DNA from: Bettongia penicillata ogilbyi | Lineage: Eukaryota; Chordata; Mammalia; Diprotodontia; Potoroidae | Assembly: GCA_023548195.1 (NCBI GenBank) | Contig: JAJHZJ010000009.1 | Location: 4,261,001-4,325,000, forward strand | Direction: 5' to 3' | Length of the DNA: 64,000 nt | Shown here: positions 33,083 to 45,590 of the stretch, piece by piece | How the letters are laid out: every line of letters begins with the position of its first letter | How positions within the stretch are numbered: position 1 is the first letter of the stretch | Notes under the pieces: model-generated | What the model saw: only the letters and a program-made list of their open reading frames with translations | The model's database searches: none | What the model was told of the DNA's origin: nothing | Position numbers and translations under genes: made by a program

Positions 33083-35414
33083 AAGACAGCTTTCTATCCA
33101 GTACAGCTGTCTCTTATTTAGAAAATATTATAGATTTTATTAAAACTGTCAACTCTATATAAACATGAACATATGCTATATTTAAACAAATTGTTGTTAG
33201 AGTAAGCTTTTAATTAAGACATAAATGCTTAGGTATACTTTTGGATTCTTTTCACTAAATACTCTTCTTATCCTTAGTCACTTCCCTTTGTTTACTTTAA
33301 AGAGAATAATTCTTACCTCTATCTCTCATCTACTTGCTTTGGGGTTAAAAGCTTATACCAATATCTCTGGATTTTCCACTGTGCTTATTTAAAGTCTCAA
33401 TGACTTCCTTGATAGCATGGTGCTCAAGATTGTTCTCATGAGTCTCTTCTACTTTTAGGTAAAAGAAGAATTTCCAGAGGGAAATAGAACATTTTAACCA
33501 ATCTGATAGCAATGTTTTTGCATAGATTTAAACAGTTTTGCTTGCATAGATTCATTATTAATTAATATTAATTTTATTATACTCACCTAATTGTTAATTC
33601 ATGCTGAGATAGATATTAGTAATATACTAAGAAGGGCCAGAAAATTAGCATAAAACTTTAATATTGTGTTAATGTTTACTTTGTCCACTTATCTATACTT
33701 TTAGGCGATTGATTGCATTATTTTCCTCTTCCCCATCCTATGGACTTGTTTTTCACATTTCCACTCTTTCTGCCAACCCTCCCAGCTTTTCCTTCAAGAC
33801 CTATTTGACCATCCTGGCTATTATGTCTTCCAATAAAACAGTTAGCTAATGTGTAGCCTTGGAAATGTCACAATCACAAAGAGAAATCAGTTTCTTCATT
33901 CATAAAATGTGTAAGAGGACTGCTTCTTTTTTTCTGCTTTTAAGTTCTACTTTAATAAACTTGTTTATGTCAATTGCTAGCATTAGGGAATTAGCCTACC
34001 TCTCGTTTCTGTATGTTTTTTCTCACTTTTAATCAATAATCTTCTACAAATAGTTTCTATATTTTTTAAGCCAAAATAGTCACTAATAGTGGAAATTTGA
34101 GATCAATACATGGTCTGATTTCATTAAAATTTCAGAATTTAAACCTTTGTAGCTAACAGGAATAGCTTGTATGTTCTATCTCATTCTTTCAAAACCAGGT
34201 AAGCTGTATCTCTCCTCAGGTTTCCAGGGTACTCTGAAGGACTGGAGATGACTTTTTCTCTACTGCCATCAGCTTAAATCCCTACTGGCTGTGTTCCGCC
34301 TATTTTCAGTGAGCTATGACTAGTTAGCCCCAGGTCTATTTAAAACTGAGCATTGATTAGCTTTTACAAAAGGATATTTACTTCAAAATAAGCGAGAATA
34401 AGCATATATACATTTCCCTCAATACCCTTTTAGGGAAAACTTTCCTGTGCACCACTTTGTTCTGGGGTGGATGTGAGGAGCAGGTACAAATTAGGTTAAT
34501 TCTATGTAATATTAGTTCAATCAAGTTCACATCCAAAGGTGTAATTTCTGCTGGATGAATTCTCATCTATTTCTATTAGGTGGGGGACCTGAAAGTCCTC
34601 TCAGAAATTGTTCCTTGCTCCTTGGGATATTGATGCTATGTTGGTTATAACACTGAGCCTGGGTTCTGACTCTTAGATTCCTATGGCTTGTTCACAAGAC
34701 TTTCTGAAGCTCCTGAGGTCAGAGCCTTCATCAAATGCTGTGAGCGAAGAAGTCATCAATAGGCTCCGGAAGTAAATGAGGCAAAGAGAACGCAACGAAG
34801 CCTGACAAGCCTTTTTGAGTGCACCTGTAGCCAATCAACCTCTGACCAGTTGCCTGATCTTGTTCAGTAATCAGGACCATGTGCTGTCAACACAACACTC
34901 ATTCTCAGAGGTTAGGTATGCTGTTCAACACCGGAGAGTGCGTTAGAGCCTAACTTGTAGCTTTCTCTGGTTCTCAGACAGCTGTCTTCCTCCGTACTGA
35001 CTCTGCCCCTTTTATGCATGGCAACACTTGTTAATCTGAGGATTTAGTATGAATCTGTCCAGTTAGACTTTTGATCTGTGGTGCCCTGGTTGATCCTTTC
35101 TTAGCCTTCTTGTATTTCTATTGAAATTATATGGAAAGATACAAACTATATGCATTTTAATATGAAGAATAAACTATGTACATCATTAATCATTATATTA
35201 GAAAAGAATAAAACCATATACCTCAAAACAACAAGCATGGTCTAAATGCTTTCCAAACCAGGCATCCCCAAACTCTACGGTTTCTACAGGTAGGCCATGA
35301 CCCAGAAGCTTAACAAAATGTAATTCTGATACTCCATTGCTATAGGGAGTGGAAAAAAGGAAGGAAGCCGGAGTGAAGGGAATAAGTATTACAATAAAAT
35401 TAATAACATCCAAT
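33083..35414. other. Long AT-rich stretch without a supported feature
   Basis: No gene supported. 34700-35100 is slightly richer in GC with a few CpGs but carries no clear signal. Confidence 0.4.
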
Positions 35415-35672
35415 ATTTTTATAGCACCTACTATTTTGCAGATACTGCGCTGTGCTTTTTTTTAAAATGAGTATCTGATTTGATCCTCACAATGACCCTG
35501 GGAGGTAGGTGCTATTATTTTTCTTTCTATTTTATAGTTGAAAAAACTGAGGCAAATAGAAATTGTGACTTGCTCAGTCATAATCTTGCAAGTGTCTTAG
35601 GTTGAATTTGAACTCAGGTCTTCCTTATTCCTGAACCAGTGCTGTATTCAGTGCACCACCTAGAATACAAGC
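35415..35672 (-). repeat. MIR-type SINE, reverse
   Basis: 'tagcacctactattttgcagatactgcgctgtgc', 'gatcctcacaatgaccctgggaggtaggtgctatt', 'gaaaaaactgaggcaaatag', 'gaatttgaactcaggtcttcc' and the head complement 'ccaccta'. Confidence 0.8.
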
Positions 35673-36159
35673 AGGATGGCTTAGAGTTGACCTGGAAGAA
35701 TACCTAGGTTCCAAAGCTTGATATGCCATTTGCCACTTGACTTCATAAGCTCTGTGGTTGGGGCTAATGGTGGAAGGAAGCATTTCCACACTTCTATATA
35801 CTATCTGTAAGTGATGAGGTGGAGCTTAAATTCATGTCTTCTAAACTCACAAACCGAGGCTCTTAGCACACTACACATAATATTACTCATTAACGTCTCA
35901 CAATTGGATATCATGTATAGAAATAAATTATGGAAAACTGTTGTGGAAACAGTCTAATGACTCTTAAAAATCTAGAAGTTGATAGAGCACAGGATGGGGA
36001 ACCAGAAGAACTTAGATTTTGTCCTAATAATCTGTTGGCAATATGGTATAGTAGGAAAAGCATTTGGATTCTACTGCTTATTACTATGTTCCCTGTTTGC
36101 TCATCTGCAAAATTTTCTCCAATGCATGCAGCCCCTGAATTATGTATGCTCGTGACTCA
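35673..36159. other. Stretch without a recognised feature
   Basis: No gene or repeat recognised with confidence. Confidence 0.35.
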
Positions 36160-37120
36160 ATGAGGTGTACTGGATAGGACTCTGAACTTGGAATCAGGAA
36201 GTCATGGATTCAAATCCTGACTGAGACACTTACTAACTTTGTAACCCTAGGCAAGTCATTTGATATCTGTATGCCTCAGTTTTCTTAACTATAAAATTAA
36301 AGGGTTTCTGTTCTGGAGCACAATTTGGGACTCTGCCCAAAGGGCTATAAAACTGTTCATACCCTTTGATCCAGCAATACCACTATTAGGTTGGTATCCC
36401 AAAGAAATCATAAAAAGGGGAAAGGACCTACATGTACAAAAAATATCTATAACAGCTCTTTTTGTGGTGGTAAGGAATTAAAAATTGAAGGGATACCCAT
36501 CAGTTGGGGAATGGCTGAACAAGCTGTGGTATATGAATGTAATGGATTACTATTGTTCCATAAGAAATGGTGAGCAGGTAGATTTCAGAAAAATCTGGAA
36601 AAGCTTGCATTAACTGATGCTGAGTGAATTGAGCGAACAAGGACACTGTATACAGTAAAAGCAACATTGTACAATGACCGTCTTTGTTACAGACTTAGCT
36701 ATTCTGAGCAATGCAATGAGCTAAGACAGTTCCAAATGACTCATGATGGAAATGCTAACCACATTCAGAGAAAGATCTATGCAATCTGAATGAAGATCAA
36801 AGCGTAGTTTACTTTCTCTTTTCTTATGGTTTTTCCATTTTTTTTTCTGATTCTTCTTTCACAATATGACTAATGTGGAAATGTGTTTAATATGATCATA
36901 CATGTGTAGCTTATATCAGATTACATGCTTTCTTGGGGAGGAGGTAGTAGAGGGAGAGGGGAAAATTAGAAATCAAAATCTTATAGAAGTGTGTTGAAAA
37001 CTAAAAATAAATGCATAAATAATTTAAAACTTAAAAAAATTAAAGGGTTTCTCTATCCATAAAATCAATGACTTTAAGGTTCCTTCCAGTTCTACATCCA
37101 TGATCTGATCATCCTATGAC
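36160..37120 (+). repeat. CORE-SINE split by an L1 insertion
   Basis: 5' part 36160-36309 ('ggtgtactggataggactctgaacttggaatcaggaagtc', CTAGGCAAGTCATTTGATAT). 3' part 37053-37120 ('aaatcaatgactttaaggttccttccagttctac'). Confidence 0.8.
36310..37035 (+). mobile_element. 5'-truncated L1: ORF2 C-terminus and 3' UTR, 17-bp target duplication
   Basis: Encodes FDPAIPLLGWYPKEIIKRGK and, after a frameshift, SWGMAEQAVVYECNGLLLFH, which is the ORF2 C-terminal segment. The 3' UTR then has 'gagggagaggggaaaattag' and an A-rich tail. AAAATTAAAGGGTTTCT occurs at 36293-36309 and 37036-37052. Confidence 0.9.
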
Positions 37121-37494
37121 TTTTATTTTTCCCTCATGCATGTCAAAGAATTATTTTAATATTGAATTGAGAAAATATGCATGAAAGTACTTTGAAATTT
37201 GTGAATTCAAATATAACCTATTGTAGTCTCTGATGTTGGGAATATCATTGGCCCTCTCAATGAATCAGTGGCTCTTTTTAATCAGCGCATTTATTGTGTT
37301 TTAAGACTACAGAAAAAGGTCAATTCAGTTCTATTTAATAAATCCTGACCCTTTATTGTAGGTATGGCACCAGTAAGGTATGGTGCTTACTCTCAAAGAG
37401 CTTATAGCTGTAAGGAAGACCTGACAAGCACATGTCAAAATATAACTAGTCATACTAAGTACGATAGCTAGGCCCTGACATGTATATGCTCCTG
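37121..37494. other. Stretch without a recognised feature
   Basis: No gene or repeat recognised. Confidence 0.4.
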
Positions 37495-37745
37495 TGATAC
37501 AATGGAACTTGAACTGCACTTGTAATCAGCGAACTTGGGTTTATTTCCTAATTCTTTCACTTATCTACTGCTAGGTAATCTTGGTTAAGTTGCTTGATCT
37601 TTTCTGGGTCTCAGTTTCATTTTTTTTTAATTTATTTACTTTTAGTTTTCAGCATTCAGTTATACAAACTTCTTGCATTTAAAGGTCTCAGTTTCTTTAT
37701 CTGTAAAATGTGGGGGTTGGATTAAATTAGGCTTTCTAAATTCTC
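37495..37745 (+). repeat. MIR-type SINE carrying a 65-bp L1-tail insertion
   Basis: SINE body 'gaacttgggtttatttcctaattctttcacttatctactgctaggtaatcttggttaag'. GGTCTCAGTTTC is repeated at 37607-37618 and 37684-37695 around 65 bases beginning with a T run and continuing 'acttttagttttcagcattcag', the complement of the very end of an L1. Confidence 0.75.
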
Positions 37746-39125
37746 CTTCCTGGTCCTCTCCCTCCCAGCTCTCAATTTATTTTCCTATGAATAGCAGTCC
37801 CAGTTTGACTTCACCTCTGTCAGTTGCTGCAGTCCTACTTTAGCAGGGCTAGTAATGACTAGTAGTTAACTAGGCATTCAGAGACTTCTGCTACCCCCGA
37901 GCTTCATTATCTGGGCATCCCCTTCCCCATATCCCTTAATGTAGGTGATAATAGGTCATAGGTTCTTTTTACTTAGCAGGGGTAGAGATGAGAGCCTCCA
38001 TTTTAAGCTTGGGTTCTCAATCATTAGAATCTTTATGAAATTCCTCAGAGCCATAGCAGGAGCTGTGATGCTTCTCATATTCAGGGGTGAGAGGATGAAT
38101 AGGGAACAGCAAAAGAAACAGGAAAAAGGTTATCAGAGACAGATGAGGAGAACCAGGATTGTATGATGGAAACCAAGCAAGGGTGTAGTTCCAACTAGAA
38201 AGGGCATGAACAAGAGTGCCTACTGTGGCAGAAAGATTCTCATTCATATGTTTTGGAGAACAAGCCTGGCCACCTTACTGAAATGAAGAAATGTCTGGTG
38301 ACTGGTCTCACTAACGTCATATTTATTTCTGAATATGAACAAGCTGTCAAAGCAACATGAAGGGAAATTTCAGTGGAAACCTTTAGCCTGATTCAGAAAT
38401 GCTTGTCTTCTTTGAGAGATATTTGCAAGAAAGACTACCACCAGTTGTTTGGATAGTTAAGCCTATTGGGCCTTTGGGACTTTTGAATTTTTTCTAAAAA
38501 GTCTTTTTCTAGGACTTCGTGAACTTCAAATGCTCACAGTCACAGATGTTTGTGCAAATCTTTTTTCCCTCTATTTCATTTAGACAGAGATCAGAAACCC
38601 ACATCACATAGGCTTGGTAGCAGTGGTACTTAGCATGCATTGTAGAATCCAAACAGTTTATTACATCTTAGATGAAAGGAAGGGTTCTTTCTCATAGTGC
38701 ATCCCAGGATTAAAGTGGTTGAGCTCACAAGTGAGCAGACCATAGGCCCTTTGTATTGTGGTTGGACTGGCCACATTAGACTATTCTGCCAGTCCTGGGT
38801 CATCAGAGAAGAAAGCTGCAGCTCCTGCCTCTGTTCCACTTGGAGCCCAGTGTTTTCCACCCTACTTTTTTTTAACTGAGCCTCTTGTTTTTGAACTGCC
38901 AATCTGTTCTCTTTATAACTGTTTGTTTTCAGTGGGGAGATGTGGGGGGTGTGGGCAAGTGGTTGACTGAACCTCACTGGCTGTATCTCTTTGACTGACT
39001 CACTGTTTGCAGAAAATGACTGAAAAAAGAACACAGAAACAGCTCTGAGGAAGGAAGAAGTAGATTGTGACAGGAGGGAAAAGATACAAGAAGGGGGAGA
39101 AAAATCTGAGGTTCTATCATATATA
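37746..39125. other. Long stretch without a supported feature
   Basis: Apparently unique. A 134-codon minus-strand frame (38630-39034) has no coding signature I recognise and overlaps shorter frames on the other strand. Confidence 0.35.
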
Positions 39126-39129
39126 CCTT

Positions 39130-39330
39130 TCCCAGTTCATCTTAATTCTAGGGCCTTCCCTCTGTTGATCATGTCCATTGTATGGTAGATAGCTTGTTTG
39201 TATATAGTTGTTTGCATGTTGACTTTCCCATTAGATTGTGAGCTCCTTGACAGTAGGGACTGTCTTTTATCTCCTGGTTTGTTTGTTTTTATATCCCTAG
39301 TGTTTAAAGCTTATTGATTGAGATGCTCTC
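39130..39330 (+). mobile_element. L2 LINE 3' end
   Basis: 'ggccttccctctgttgatcatg', TTGTTTGCATGTTGACTTTC, 'cattagattgtgagctccttgacagtagggactgtctttt'. Confidence 0.75.
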
Positions 39331-39384
39331 AGCCCAGTGGGGTAATTGAAAAAACTCCTTGCTTAATAATCTTACATGTATAGG

Positions 39385-39600
39385 TTGTTTAAAGGTATAT
39401 GATGTGTGTCCTTTCAGCACCCACATGAGATAGGTAGTGCAAATATTACTATTTTCACTTTACAGATGAGGAAACTGAGGCTCCAGAGGGAGTAAAGTGA
39501 CTTGCTGAGGGTTACATGGCCAGTCAGAGCTGGAATTTGAACCAGACTTTCTATTTCATGTTTAGCCTTCTTTCCACTATGCTCCACTGCCTTTCTTTCT
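39385..39600 (-). repeat. MIR-type SINE, reverse
   Basis: TTACAGATGAGGAAACTGAG, 'aaagtgacttgctgagggttacatggccagtcagagctgg', ATTTGAACCAGACTTTC. Confidence 0.8.
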
Positions 39601-39847
39601 TCTTCTGAGAGCTTTTGAAATTTAAAAAAAATAGATTTGTTATAATTTTATTATATACTTAAAAGGAATAACAAGTTGTACATAATAGATTTAGAGTTTC
39701 ATGTGCAATCATCTTTTGTTATACTATCTTATGGAAATGCTTATTTTATTTCATAAATTAAAAAATAAAATAAATTTAAAAAATGTTTTTTTCATCACCA
39801 TTTAATGCAATGGCCAGTTCTTCCTCTTTCTGTTCTTTTCATCCAAG

Positions 39848-41130
39848 CACCATGGAACTTTAGAGTTGGAAGACATCTTAGAGATGACCTTGTCTAATTT
39901 ATCCCTGAACAAGAACTGATGCTAAGGTCTCCTTTATAAGTAATCTTTTAGACTGTTTTAAAATCCCCTGTGAGTGAGGGGTAGGGAGGGTAGTTTACTA
40001 CTTCCAGAGCTATAGCATTCCACCTTCAGTCAGCATTACTACTAGAAAACATTTTTTCTTTCTTTGAACTGAAATCTGAAATCTTAAATTTTTGTCCCAC
40101 TTCTCCCTGCCCTCTTCCTCCCATCTAGGGCCAAGAAAAACAAGTGTAATCTCTCTTCCATATGGTAGCCCTTCTGATACTTAAGGAAAGATATCCTCTT
40201 CCTTCCTTCCCCTTGCCATCCAAAACTGAACATAATACTTACTGTGTAATCCAACTGGGGCTGAGTACAGCAGTCTTCTCATCACCCTTGTTCTGAGCAT
40301 TACTATTTCTGTTACTCTAACATAAGATCAAATTGGTACATATTCCTATATACTACATACTTCATTTGTAGTACAATACTACATATTTCATTGGTAGTAA
40401 AAGTAAAAACAAACCCCTTCTGAGTTTTTTTTTAACACAAACTATTTTGTGACCACAACTTCCTGGTTCTGTCCTGTTGAATTTTTGGCCTTTAAATTTA
40501 TCCCAATTAAATATCATCTTATCAACCATTTCAGGTCTTTTAGTATTTTGGCTCTGTTACTCACTGTGTTAGCTATGTCTCCCAAGTTGGTATCATCCAC
40601 AGATTTGGTAATTGTTAAATTTATGTCTTCATTCAAATCAGTGACAACAAATGTTAAACAGGTCAAGGCTAAGAATTCTGGGACTGACCACTTGAGATGT
40701 CTCTCTATATTTCTGTCTGTCCATTAATCACTTCTTTTTGGGTCTGGTCATTGAACCAGATCTGAGTTTGTTTCACTGTACCATCATCTGCCCCACATCC
40801 CACCATCTGGTCCATAGGATTTTTGGGAGAAATTTTTATTTATTGCTAATGGTATTGTTGCTAATAATGTACAGTTATGCTATGTCTATGACATTTCCCT
40901 GATCATTTATTGGAATGATTCTCTCAAAAAGGAAAATGAACTTAATTTAACATAACTTGTTCTTGATGAATTCATGCACCATTTAATAGTCACTGTTTCA
41001 AGTGCTCATAAACCATCTCTTTAATAACATGTTCAATAATTTTTAACAGGAATCCAAGTTAAGTTTACTGACCTCATCTTCTTCTTCCTTAAAGCTTTTA
41101 GTAAAGGCATTTACTAAAAAGGTAAAGTAA
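39848..41130 (-). mobile_element. L3/CR1 LINE 3' region, reverse
   Basis: From left: terminal 'ggaactttagagttggaagacatcttagagatgacc', 'aagaactgatgctaaggtctcc..gagtgagggg', 'gggccaagaaaaacaagtgtaatctctcttccatatg', later 'ggtctggtcattgaaccagatctgag' and 'gaacttaatttaacataacttgttcttgatgaattcatgc', 'accatctctttaataacatgttcaataa'. This is the CR1/L3 order in reverse. Too decayed for a protein. Confidence 0.65.
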
Positions 41131-42224
41131 GGACAGTTGGGAGAGAACATTCCCTTCCATCAGCCCAAAACCAGGAGCACATTCTCCCACAAATATATAT
41201 ACTATCCATGGGAAAAGATTGCAATGAAAGGAAAATTCATTTGTAAGATGCAAGTATGGCAAAGTTAATTCCAACTCTCTGGTCCTGTAGGATCTGGAAG
41301 GCCTTTCTTCCGTGGAAGAGTCTTTAAGAGTTTTCTTTAGGTAGAGTGTGTCCTAAGGGTGGCTGCTCAGTTAGGCTTCCAGGTTCTTGAGTCAGTAGCT
41401 GATTCTTATACGGGGATGTGCTCCCTGCAATTTCAGAGGAAGCTAGGAAGACCTCTATGAATTTAAACAATAATTATTACATTTGCCTATTTGCCATAGC
41501 CCTGTGGCAGTTTCCTAGTCCAGTTTTTCTAATATTGCCAACAGTGTTCCAGTTGTTTTGTTGACAAAGTCTTTCCGTATCTTGGGATATACAGTGGTTC
41601 TGGCCTTTTGACTTAAACTCACTGAGGGCTTCTAGGCACTCCCTTGTTGTCTTGGCTTTTGATTCCCTACGTGCCATTTTTCTTGTACAGTTTCAGTCTG
41701 AAGATAAATACCCTGGATGTAGAAGCAAAGTCAGATCTGAATAGTTCTCATCTGTCCTTCTTTTATCTTATTTTCAACATAGCTTTAAAAGGCCTCTTTG
41801 TTGCCTTGGCTCATTGTGGAGTTTAATGTTCCTGAAATTATTCTCATATGAACATACCAATCTTTTATATTTGTCCTGGTATCTGCCCTTGGTTCCACCT
41901 TCTGTGCATGCCTTTGCAGAAAGACATTCCAACTGTATTTTACCTATGGCTCATGCCTTCGTCTCTAACTCCTCCTTACTCGTCTTGTTTTTCCAGGTTT
42001 ATGACCTCTTGTTTGCATCATGGCACATCTTGCTTCTTCCCAAAAACTGTGCTTTTGATGCTCTGGTGACTAGAACTTTGGACACCACTGAGAATAGACT
42101 CTTTGTTTATGCTTTCCCAGACACCTATCAGCTACCATCACAATGCAAAGTATAACTTAAGAAGATGTCACAGAACTCAATAAAATATTTATTAAATTTA
42201 TTAAATTGAGATTGTATATCTATA
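41131..42224. other. Long stretch without a supported feature
   Basis: A plus-strand frame (41814-42155) is open for 113 codons but shows no family resemblance. I do not call it a gene. Confidence 0.35.
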
Positions 42225-42345
42225 GGTATTTCAGAGGACTTCAAAGTCAGGGTTCAAATCCTGCTGGTTACCTTTGTGCCCTTGGACACTCAATCTTCTT
42301 GGGCCTCAGTTACCTTAGCTATAAAATCCAGGTCTATATTGATTA
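42225..42345 (+). repeat. MIR-type SINE, partial
   Basis: 'agaggacttcaaagtcagggttcaaatcctgctggttacc', 'gggcctcagttaccttagctataaaatcc'. Confidence 0.7.
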
Positions 42346-43694
42346 TACTATGATGCTGAGTTTTTCTTTGGGTTTACTTTCCCCAAGGGCACAGGACTTA
42401 AAGAGACTCACATTCACCTGAGTTTTCCCAGATGCAGGTATCCACTGTGGATTTCTAAAGGTGGCTGCCCTAGCAGAATACCCAAGGAGATCTAAGAATT
42501 CTTTTTCGTTTAATAACACTGGCCCCTTGTTCATTTGGCTTTTCAGTGCACTTGGGAGGTTGTTCTAGCTTTATATCACACTTGATTACTGAACCAGCCA
42601 ATGAGTCAGCTCTTGGAAGTGCAGCTGCTTGTTAGTACCCAGAAGTGGCACTGACCAAGGTGTGTCGGAATAAACTCACCTATGTAACCCTTTCAGCAAC
42701 ACCTTTGGCTTCCCCTGTCTCTGGGCTGCATGCATTAGAAATACTTGTGGTTTTTAATGCAGTGATATTTCCTCTTTAGGGACTCCAGGCCCTAGTCAAG
42801 TTTCAGCAACTGCTTGCTAACTCTCAAGACAAAGTTCTTGTTTCTCCTTCGCCTAATGGAGGGAGTGTTTGTATTTGCACAGGACTTTTAATGGACTCTA
42901 GGTTGCTGGCTGCAAGTGGGATTGTTGGTTCAGAGCCAGAGGGATTTTTAAATGTTTGGTGAAGCTTGCCATTGGCAGAGAGAGGGACTTCTCCCCGTCT
43001 CTTGTATGTGTAGCCTATGTCAACACACGGTATACATTCAATGCTGTTAAACCGTCAGCCAAGACAACGCAGGGTGGGAGCTGCCTGAGATGACACATTG
43101 TTGCTGCTGCTGCCGCATGTGCTTTGTAACTGTTTCTGTGGATACTGTGGGCCAGAAGTTAGGGATTAGTTGTGGGGAGGCTGGGGGAAGGGGGGTTTGG
43201 GGGAGACCAGATCTCCTTCCAGAAATAGAGGGGAAAGAAAGTTTCTGCTTTAACTGCCACTGATGATCAGAATCAGACTCCTCTGGATGGAAGTAGCTCC
43301 CAGAAATGTGTTCCCCTTGGCAGGACTACATCTCAGTTACCCTACGAAGATTAAACTTTTCTATTTTTGCAATGTTCTAAGAAGAAACTTCACAGCCTTT
43401 CTTGGTAAATCCACTAGGTCCTTACCCTCATAATGAAAAAATTCTTTCCAGTATCTATCTCAGATCCCTCTCGCTTCATTCCTTCTTGTTCTGCTCTGAT
43501 TGGAAGCAAAGAATTAACCAATCGTCATTCTTTTTATAGCACAGCCCTTCATCGTTTTAGGGACACTCGTCAGGTATCTGTTCTCTCTGCTGAACTCTGG
43601 AAAGTTTTGCTTTTTTCAGAGTGGATGATTATATGTAGTTGGAGGCAAATCAAAAGAACAACTAGAAAAAAAACCCTCTTTTTAGAGACACATA
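42346..43694. other. Unique block, 42870-43300 possibly a regulatory element
   Basis: Repeat-free, with retained CpGs (TTCGCC, ACACACGG, AAACCGTCAG, ACAACGCAGG), a CAG/CTG-like TGTTGCTGCTGCTGCCGCAT near 43098 and an adjacent CATGTG E-box. A G-rich stretch follows at 43170-43206. No protein-coding or promoter claim. Confidence 0.25.
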
Positions 43695-43935
43695 GTTGGA
43701 AAGCAGCTACAAGTGTAGATGACAGAACGCTGGACTTGGAATGAGGAAGACTTGAGTTCAAATCTTGTCTTTAGGATAACCTAGTTGGCTGACCTTGGGC
43801 AAGTAACTTAACCTTTTAGTGCTCCCAGGCAACTGTCTAAAACTATAGTGACACAAGGGACCAGAACCCATCCCACCCCAAAAGATGGGCATTTATCTCA
43901 CAGGGTTCCTATGAGGATCAGTGAGGAAAAGGATA
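43695..43935 (+). repeat. Marsupial CORE-SINE variant
   Basis: 'gatgacagaacgctggacttggaatgaggaagacttgag', 'tgaccttgggcaagtaacttaaccttttagtgctcccaggcaac'. The 'agtgctcccaggcaact' part is a variant 3' half seen again at 45385-45590. Confidence 0.75.
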
Positions 43936-43979
43936 TATGGACGTATGAAAAATATCTATATCTGTATATTTATATCTGT

Positions 43980-43985
43980 TGATCC

Positions 43986-44046
<61 letters not shown>

Positions 44047-44065
44047 CCTTTCTATCTGTCCATCT
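43980..44065. repeat. (ATCT)n microsatellite
   Basis: About 17 TATC units with decayed flanks (CTACCTTTCTATCTGTCC). Confidence 0.95.
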
Positions 44066-44770
44066 TAGTATAGCTGATACAGGATTTTAATAATAAAATC
44101 TGTTTCTAGGCCTCCAAAAACTTCAGTCTTTACCCTTTTGAGAGAACACTATGTTTCCCATCCTACCCACTGTAACGAGGCTGTTTCCATGTACACACAA
44201 ATGATACTTTGATCTTGAGGAACTATTCCATTCTGCTAGTTGTATCCATAGGTGTATAATTAAATGACTTCACCTAAGCAGTGCCTATAATAAGATATAA
44301 CCACTATTATTCAGATTCTTTTCTTTTGAACTAGACCTGTGATTTCGTCAGTATAAAGGAGTCATCAGGCACTTCCTCTCCCATCAGAGATTGACATCTG
44401 CAGCTTTATAGTCAGAACAGCAGTTCAGAAGGTCCAAAGATACTTTCAGGGGGCCTGGGTTCAAAACTATTTTCATAATAATACTAAGACCTTATAATTT
44501 ATAATATGGTAAATATAAATAGCCATAATCCACATAAACCAAAGCTCTTTGGGGCATCCTCAATAATTTTTATGAGTGTCAAGGGGTGTTGAGACCAAAA
44601 ATTTTGAGAGTTTTCCAGGCCCTGAGACGTTGTCATTTGCCCAGATCACATAACCATTATGAGTCAGAGGCACTATTGGAAAATGAGAGGTGTTGAACCC
44701 AAGCTCCCAGGGCTATCCATTTATGCTCTGTTACCTCTCTCATTTTCCAGTAATGAAGATGATGATAATC
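44066..44770. other. Stretch without a recognised feature
   Basis: No gene or repeat recognised with confidence. Confidence 0.4.
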
Positions 44771-45130
44771 CGTAGTGGTAACAGTACTAGTAGTGGTAGA
44801 GGTGGTAGTAGTAGTAGTGATAGTAGTAGTAGAGGTGGTGGTAATGGTAGTAATGATATGGTAGCAGAAGCAGCAACAGTAGTAGTAGTAGTAGAGGCAG
44901 TGATGGAGGTGGTAGTGGTGGTGGTAGTAGTAGTAGAGGTAGAAGTGGTAAAAGTGCTTTGCATATGTTAATTCATTTAATTCTCACTAGAATCCTGTAA
45001 GGTACTTACTATTACTATCCTTATTTTACTGAAGACAAAACAAACCCAGAGAGGCAAATATCTTGCTGAGGGTCACACATCTAGTAAGTATGTGAGGCAG
45101 GTTTTGAACTGAGGCCTTCCTGACTCCAAG
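44771..45130 (-). repeat. MIR-type SINE (reverse) with tail grown into a (TAC)n-type array
   Basis: The body is 44955-45130 ('aattctcactagaatcctgtaaggtactt', 'acccagagaggcaaatatcttgctgagggtcacac', 'ttgaactgaggccttcc'). Its tail on the minus strand is a ~180-bp array of TAC/ACC triplets, seen on the plus strand as GTA/GGT units. Ser/Gly and Thr runs in frames here are artefacts. Confidence 0.85.
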
Positions 45131-45384
45131 TTTCTCCCTGTATTCATAGTGCCTTTTTTCCTTTCTCTCCCTCTCTCCTTCACTGGTTTCCCTGGACATG
45201 AAAAAGACTTAGGAAGGATTAGGCAAATTGTGACATATGAGGCAACTGTTGATAGCATAAGATTTCTAACCTTTTTTTGTCTTGATTTCTTTTCTTCTCC
45301 TTTTAAAATTTCTCTTAACCCCTGAAAAAAGTAGATGAAAGGTGGATATTGTACAAAGTCTGATATGCAGGAGAGAAGCATGTT

Positions 45385-45590
45385 GTGGTAGATACAGGGA
45401 TTTGCCTTGGAATCAGAATGGCCTGGTTTCAACTCTGGCCTCTGACATATACTGGCTCTGTACCCATGGTCAAATTACTTAATTTTTTAGTGCCTCAAGC
45501 TCAGATTTTCTGATTTTAAATTGTGGAGGAAATACCAGTATTCATTGGTAGAGAAATATTCCTCAGTAGGAGCTCCCTACACACTGATCA
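45385..45590 (+). repeat. Marsupial CORE-SINE variant
   Basis: 'gtggtagatacagggatttgccttggaatcagaatggcctgg', 'gtcaaattacttaattttttagtgcctcaagc', later 'attggtagagaaatattcctcagtaggagctccctac'. Confidence 0.65.

Noticed and set aside
38630..39034. 134-codon minus-strand frame
   Set aside because: No family resemblance, no promoter, splice or polyadenylation context, and a similar frame density on the opposite strand. Probably chance, although a protein search would decide.
41814..42155. 113-codon plus-strand frame
   Set aside because: Overlapping frames in two phases, no recognisable domain, and Phe/Leu/Ser-rich composition as expected from T-rich DNA.
43980..44065. CRISPR-like array
   Set aside because: A simple (ATCT)n microsatellite with no spacers.
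44690..44971. Ser/Gly/Val-rich frame and its Thr-rich antisense frame
   Set aside because: Translations of a triplet repeat that is the tail of a reverse MIR.
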